Shown piece by piece: positions 7,713 through 10,412 of a stretch of DNA of 10,412 nucleotides. This stretch comes from Ghiorsea sp. (lineage in GTDB: Bacteria > Pseudomonadota > Zetaproteobacteria > Mariprofundales > Mariprofundaceae). A model generated the notes under the pieces. That model did no database searches and was not told the DNA's origin. It saw only the letters and a program-made list of their open reading frames with translations. Position numbers and translations under genes: made by a program. The stretch spans positions 1 to 10,412 of the forward strand of contig JALUWH010000184.1 of assembly GCA_027019685.1 (NCBI GenBank), written 5' to 3'. Positions within the stretch are counted from its first letter, which is position 1. Each line of letters starts with the position of its first letter.

Positions 7713-8438
7713 ATGGGTACCAAGCTTATTTTAAAGTTCAAAGACACTGTTATTTCTGAATTTGAGCTTAATCAGGAAGAAACAACGATTGGGCGAAAAC
7801 CTGAGAATACTATTCATATTGATAATTTGGCTGTCAGTAGTAAACATGCCAGAGTATTAAAGATTGGTAAAAAGGTCATTCTTGAAGACTTAGGGAGTAC
7901 CAATGGCACCCTAGTCAATGGACAAGAAACGTCGAAACATATTTTAAATAATGGCGATGTGATTACAGTCGGTAAACATACGTTAACATTTGTCGCCCTC
8001 GAAAATGAAAGCCCTGTTGCAGCACCTGCTGAGGAAGAGGAAGATGATATGGACAAAACCATGATTATCAGCTCAGCAGCTAGGGAAGAGATGATGACGC
8101 AAGGTGGGGCAAAACCTTCTGGTACATCTTCACCAATGGTGTTGGCTAAGGTTCAATATATTTCAGGTCCATTGATGGGCAAAGTGGTAGAGTTAAAGTC
8201 TTCGCTTACCAGCATTGGTAAAGGTGATGGTTGTAAGATTAAAGTGAAAGGCTTGCTTGTAGGCAAACAAGCTGCAGTTATTACGCGTAGACCTACAGGT
8301 TATCATATTACTTACCTAGAAGGGATGAGTAAACTTAAAGTGAATGGTGAAGTGGTTGGTAGTTCACCGCGTGTTTTAAAAGACGGTGATATTATTGAAT
8401 TAAGCGATACCAAGCTGGAATTCTTTATTAAGGAATAA
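7713..8438 (+). CDS. Double FHA-domain phosphothreonine-reader protein
   Basis: Predicted cytoplasmic adaptor of 241 residues, probably recognising phosphothreonine made by the upstream kinase. The first FHA domain (about 3-98) has the key binding residues: Arg28 in IGRKPEN, Ser42 and His45 in VSSKHA, and Asn64 in LGSTNGTLVNG. An acidic, disordered-looking linker follows (about 99-141), with DKTMII around Thr116, a plausible phosphorylation site. The second domain (142-241) keeps the FHA fold pattern (SIGKGDGC, VLKDGDIIEL) but lacks the binding residues: the SxxH position reads VGKQAAVI (183-190) and the SxNGT position reads MSKLKVNG. It may therefore serve in dimerisation or protein contact. 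The start ATG 7713 is chosen for its strong ribosome site, two bases after the phosphatase stop codon ends. No catalytic domain, membrane segment or signal peptide is seen. Its partner or output is unknown. Confidence 0.93.
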   Translation: MGTKLILKFKDTVISEFELNQEETTIGRKPENTIHIDNLAVSSKHARVLKIGKKVILEDLGSTNGTLVNGQETSKHILNNGDVITVGKHTLTFVALENESPVAAPAEEEEDDMDKTMIISSAAREEMMTQGGAKPSGTSSPMVLAKVQYISGPLMGKVVELKSSLTSIGKGDGCKIKVKGLLVGKQAAVITRRPTGYHITYLEGMSKLKVNGEVVGSSPRVLKDGDIIELSDTKLEFFIKE

Positions 8439-8470
8439 AAAGTACACCTGACCAATGACGCTTAACATTA

Positions 8471-8507
8471 AGCCTCTGATAATATGAGTTATCAGAGGCT
8501 TTTTTTA
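8471..8507 (+). terminator. Rho-independent terminator after the kinase/phosphatase/FHA operon
   Basis: A perfect 12-base-pair stem (AGCCTCTGATAA, 8471-8482, pairing with 8489-8500) with a six-base loop is followed by a run of Ts from 8500 to 8506. It ends plus-strand transcription 33 bases after the FHA gene stop. It also lies just beyond the convergent purL stop. On the minus strand the sequence after the stem (TAATGTTAAG) is not a clear T-run, so termination of purL here is less certain. Confidence 0.93.
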
Positions 8508-8508
8508 T

Positions 8509-10412
8509 TTAAGCTAACCAGTGTCGCGCATTTTGGAACATGCGTAACCAAGCACCTTGATCCTGATTTGTTTCAGGGTAATAAGAAAATTGACTGTTTC
8601 TAAATAAACGCTCGGGATGTGGCATCATAATATTAAATCGCCCATCATTAGAAGTGAATCCAGTCAGACCTTGTGGCGAACCATTGGGATTGTGGGGATA
8701 AGTGGTTGCAGCTTGTCCTTGAGCATCGATATAGCGTAAATATGCCGCAGCATGTTGTTGGTTGTCATGTTTAAACACAGCGCGACCTTCACCATGGGCA
8801 ACAACCAAAGGAAGTTTAGAGCCTTGCATATCTTGCATGAGGATGGATGGTGAATCCATGACCTCAACCATCAATAAACGTGCTTCAAATTGTTCAGAAA
8901 TATTGCGTTCAAAACTTGGCCAATGCTCTGCACCTGGAATCATTCCCTTAAGCTGACTCATCATTTGACAACCATTACATACACCTAAGGCGAACACATC
9001 GTCACGGTGAAAGAATGTTTGAAACTCATTAGCTGCACGTGGGTTAAATTGAATGGAATTTGCCCAGCCGCGCCCAGCACCCAACACATCACCAAAAGAG
9101 AAACCACCACAAGCCACAAGCCCTTGGTAATCCTCTAATGATACACGTCCTTCAATCAAGTCAGACATGTGTACATCTACTGATGTGAAACCTGCTTTAT
9201 CAAAGGCTGCTGCCATTTCAACTTGTCCATTCACACCCTGCTCACGCAATACTACCATTTTAGGGCGTGTTTTATTGATGAATGGCGCAGAGATATTTTC
9301 ACTAATATCACAGGTTAAATCAGCAAATAATCCTTGGTCATCAGGGTTGTTAATCGCATCAAATGCTTGTTTGGTGCATTCAGGGTTGTCACGCAAGCTT
9401 GCCAATTGGTGTGAAGTTTCTGTCCAGACTTGTTGAAGTTCTAAAACAGCTTCATCCAATACCGTTTCGTTTTGATGTGCGATATGTAATTGCAAGTCGT
9501 CATTGGTGCTGCCAATGGTATGTGAAATATGATTTAGACTTTGTTTTTCAAGTATTTGCAAGACTTTCGCTCTGTCATTACGTTGGACTTGAATCACAGC
9601 ACCCAATTCTTCAGCGAATAGGATAGATAAAGCATCTTCACCAAGCCCATCCAGATAAATATCAATACCTGTACGCCCTGCAAAGCTCATTTCAGCTAAT
9701 GTGGTTAACAAACCACCATCAGAGCGGTCGTGGTAAGCCAATAACAATCCATTTTGATTGAGGTTTTGGATAGCCTTAAAGAAGTTGGCAAACATGGCTG
9801 CATCATCAAGGTCGGGCGTTGTGTCACCTGTTGCTTGATAAACTTGTGCTAGGCAAGAGCCACCCAAACGGTTTTTACCTTGTCCTAAGTCAATCAATAT
9901 CAGGTCGGTTTCACCCATGTCTGTGCGCAGTTGCGGTGTGAGTGTTTTGCGTATGTCGGTTACAGGTGCAAAAGCAGATACAATCAATGAAAGTGGGGAA
10001 ACCACTTCTTTTTTCTTTTTACCTTCAAACCATGTGGACTTCATGGATAAAGAGTCTTTACCTACAGGAATGGAAATGCCTAATGCAGGGCATAATTCCA
10101 TGCCCACAGCTTGAACAGTATCATACAATGCAGCATCTTCACCTTCATGCCCACAAGCTGCCATCCAGTTGGCAGACAATTTAATATCACCCAATTTGGC
10201 AATAGAGGCTGCAGCAATATTGGTTAAAGCTTCACCCACTGCCATGCGTCCAGAGGCTGCAGCATTGAGCACCGCAATAGGTGTGCGTTCGCCCATTGCC
10301 ATGGCTTCACCTGTATAGTTGGTGAAATCAGAAGCGGTGACTGCCACATCCGACACGGGCACTTGCCAAGGGCCAACCATTTGGTCGCGAGCCACCAAAC
10401 CTGTAACCGTTC
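8509..10412 (-). CDS. purL: Phosphoribosylformylglycinamidine synthase, C-terminal half (start outside window)
   Basis: Catalyses step four of purine synthesis: FGAR + glutamine + ATP to FGAM. About 633 residues are visible, roughly the last half of the approximately 1,300-residue long form. The frame is open to the right edge (TVTGLVARDQMVGPW...), so the Leu codon near 10398 is not a start. The visible synthetase part carries VARDQMVGPWQVPV, GEAMAMGERTP, KLSANWMAACGHEGEDA, PVGKDSLSMK and YHDRSDGGLLTTLAEM, all close to E. coli PurL. The C-terminal class I glutamine amidotransferase domain has GGFSFGDVLGAGRGWA, the nucleophile Cys in GVCNGCQMM (codon 8977-8979), and His and Glu in PHPERLF (codons 8617-8619 and 8611-8613). 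The catalytic triad is complete and there is no frameshift. It is convergent with, and functionally unrelated to, the signalling operon. Confidence 0.97.
   Translation of the reverse strand, partial: TVTGLVARDQMVGPWQVPVSDVAVTASDFTNYTGEAMAMGERTPIAVLNAAASGRMAVGEALTNIAAASIAKLGDIKLSANWMAACGHEGEDAALYDTVQAVGMELCPALGISIPVGKDSLSMKSTWFEGKKKKEVVSPLSLIVSAFAPVTDIRKTLTPQLRTDMGETDLILIDLGQGKNRLGGSCLAQVYQATGDTTPDLDDAAMFANFFKAIQNLNQNGLLLAYHDRSDGGLLTTLAEMSFAGRTGIDIYLDGLGEDALSILFAEELGAVIQVQRNDRAKVLQILEKQSLNHISHTIGSTNDDLQLHIAHQNETVLDEAVLELQQVWTETSHQLASLRDNPECTKQAFDAINNPDDQGLFADLTCDISENISAPFINKTRPKMVVLREQGVNGQVEMAAAFDKAGFTSVDVHMSDLIEGRVSLEDYQGLVACGGFSFGDVLGAGRGWANSIQFNPRAANEFQTFFHRDDVFALGVCNGCQMMSQLKGMIPGAEHWPSFERNISEQFEARLLMVEVMDSPSILMQDMQGSKLPLVVAHGEGRAVFKHDNQQHAAAYLRYIDAQGQAATTYPHNPNGSPQGLTGFTSNDGRFNIMMPHPERLFRNSQFSYYPETNQDQGAWLRMFQNARHWLA

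Noticed and set aside
9167..9626. Overlapping plus-strand open frames antisense to purL
   Set aside because: They lie wholly within conserved PurL coding sequence, have low-complexity or Cys/Ser-rich products, and have no family resemblance.
1..10412. CRISPR array, insertion sequence, tRNA, attachment site or prophage genes
   Set aside because: No spaced direct repeats, terminal inverted repeats, transposase or integrase motifs, or tRNA-like cloverleaf were seen; the window is almost entirely filled by conserved chromosomal genes.

Overview
This is chromosomal, gene-dense, A+T-leaning proteobacterial DNA: five complete genes and one left-truncated gene on the plus strand, then a right-truncated gene on the minus strand. 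The lineage evidence is indirect. The purL product is the long single-chain form with a fused glutamine amidotransferase domain, as in gamma-, beta- and related proteobacteria and unlike the split PurL/PurQ/PurS of alphaproteobacteria. An NtrX-type regulator followed by trkA and trkH also fits Proteobacteria. A gammaproteobacterium or a zetaproteobacterium is plausible, but the genus cannot be fixed from the sequence alone.

Left region (1-4200): an NtrX-family response regulator, missing only its first few residues, overlaps trkA by four bases. trkH follows 20 bases later. The three look like one operon that joins a two-component regulator to the two core parts of a Trk potassium uptake system (cytosolic NAD-binding gate TrkA, membrane channel TrkH). 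The regulator's AAA+ domain has lost several motifs normally needed to hydrolyse ATP and drive sigma-54.

Middle region (4201-8438): after a 107-base gap with a possible weak promoter lies a compact phospho-signalling operon. It encodes a membrane Ser/Thr kinase with an extracytoplasmic CHASE2 sensor, a PP2C phosphatase (four-base overlap with the kinase), and a double-FHA protein (its start codon follows the phosphatase stop by one base). Kinase, phosphatase and phosphothreonine reader form a complete write/erase/read module. The CHASE2 domain carries an alanine-rich helical insertion. The kinase and the FHA protein share a short linker motif. No type VI secretion or other effector genes lie in the window, so the output of the module is unknown.

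Right region (8439-10412): a strong hairpin with a T-run ends the signalling operon. It sits between that operon and the convergent purL, whose visible part is the C-terminal half of phosphoribosylformylglycinamidine synthase.

The genes belong to ordinary families. The most unusual points are the degenerate NtrX ATPase and the architecture of the kinase/phosphatase/FHA module.
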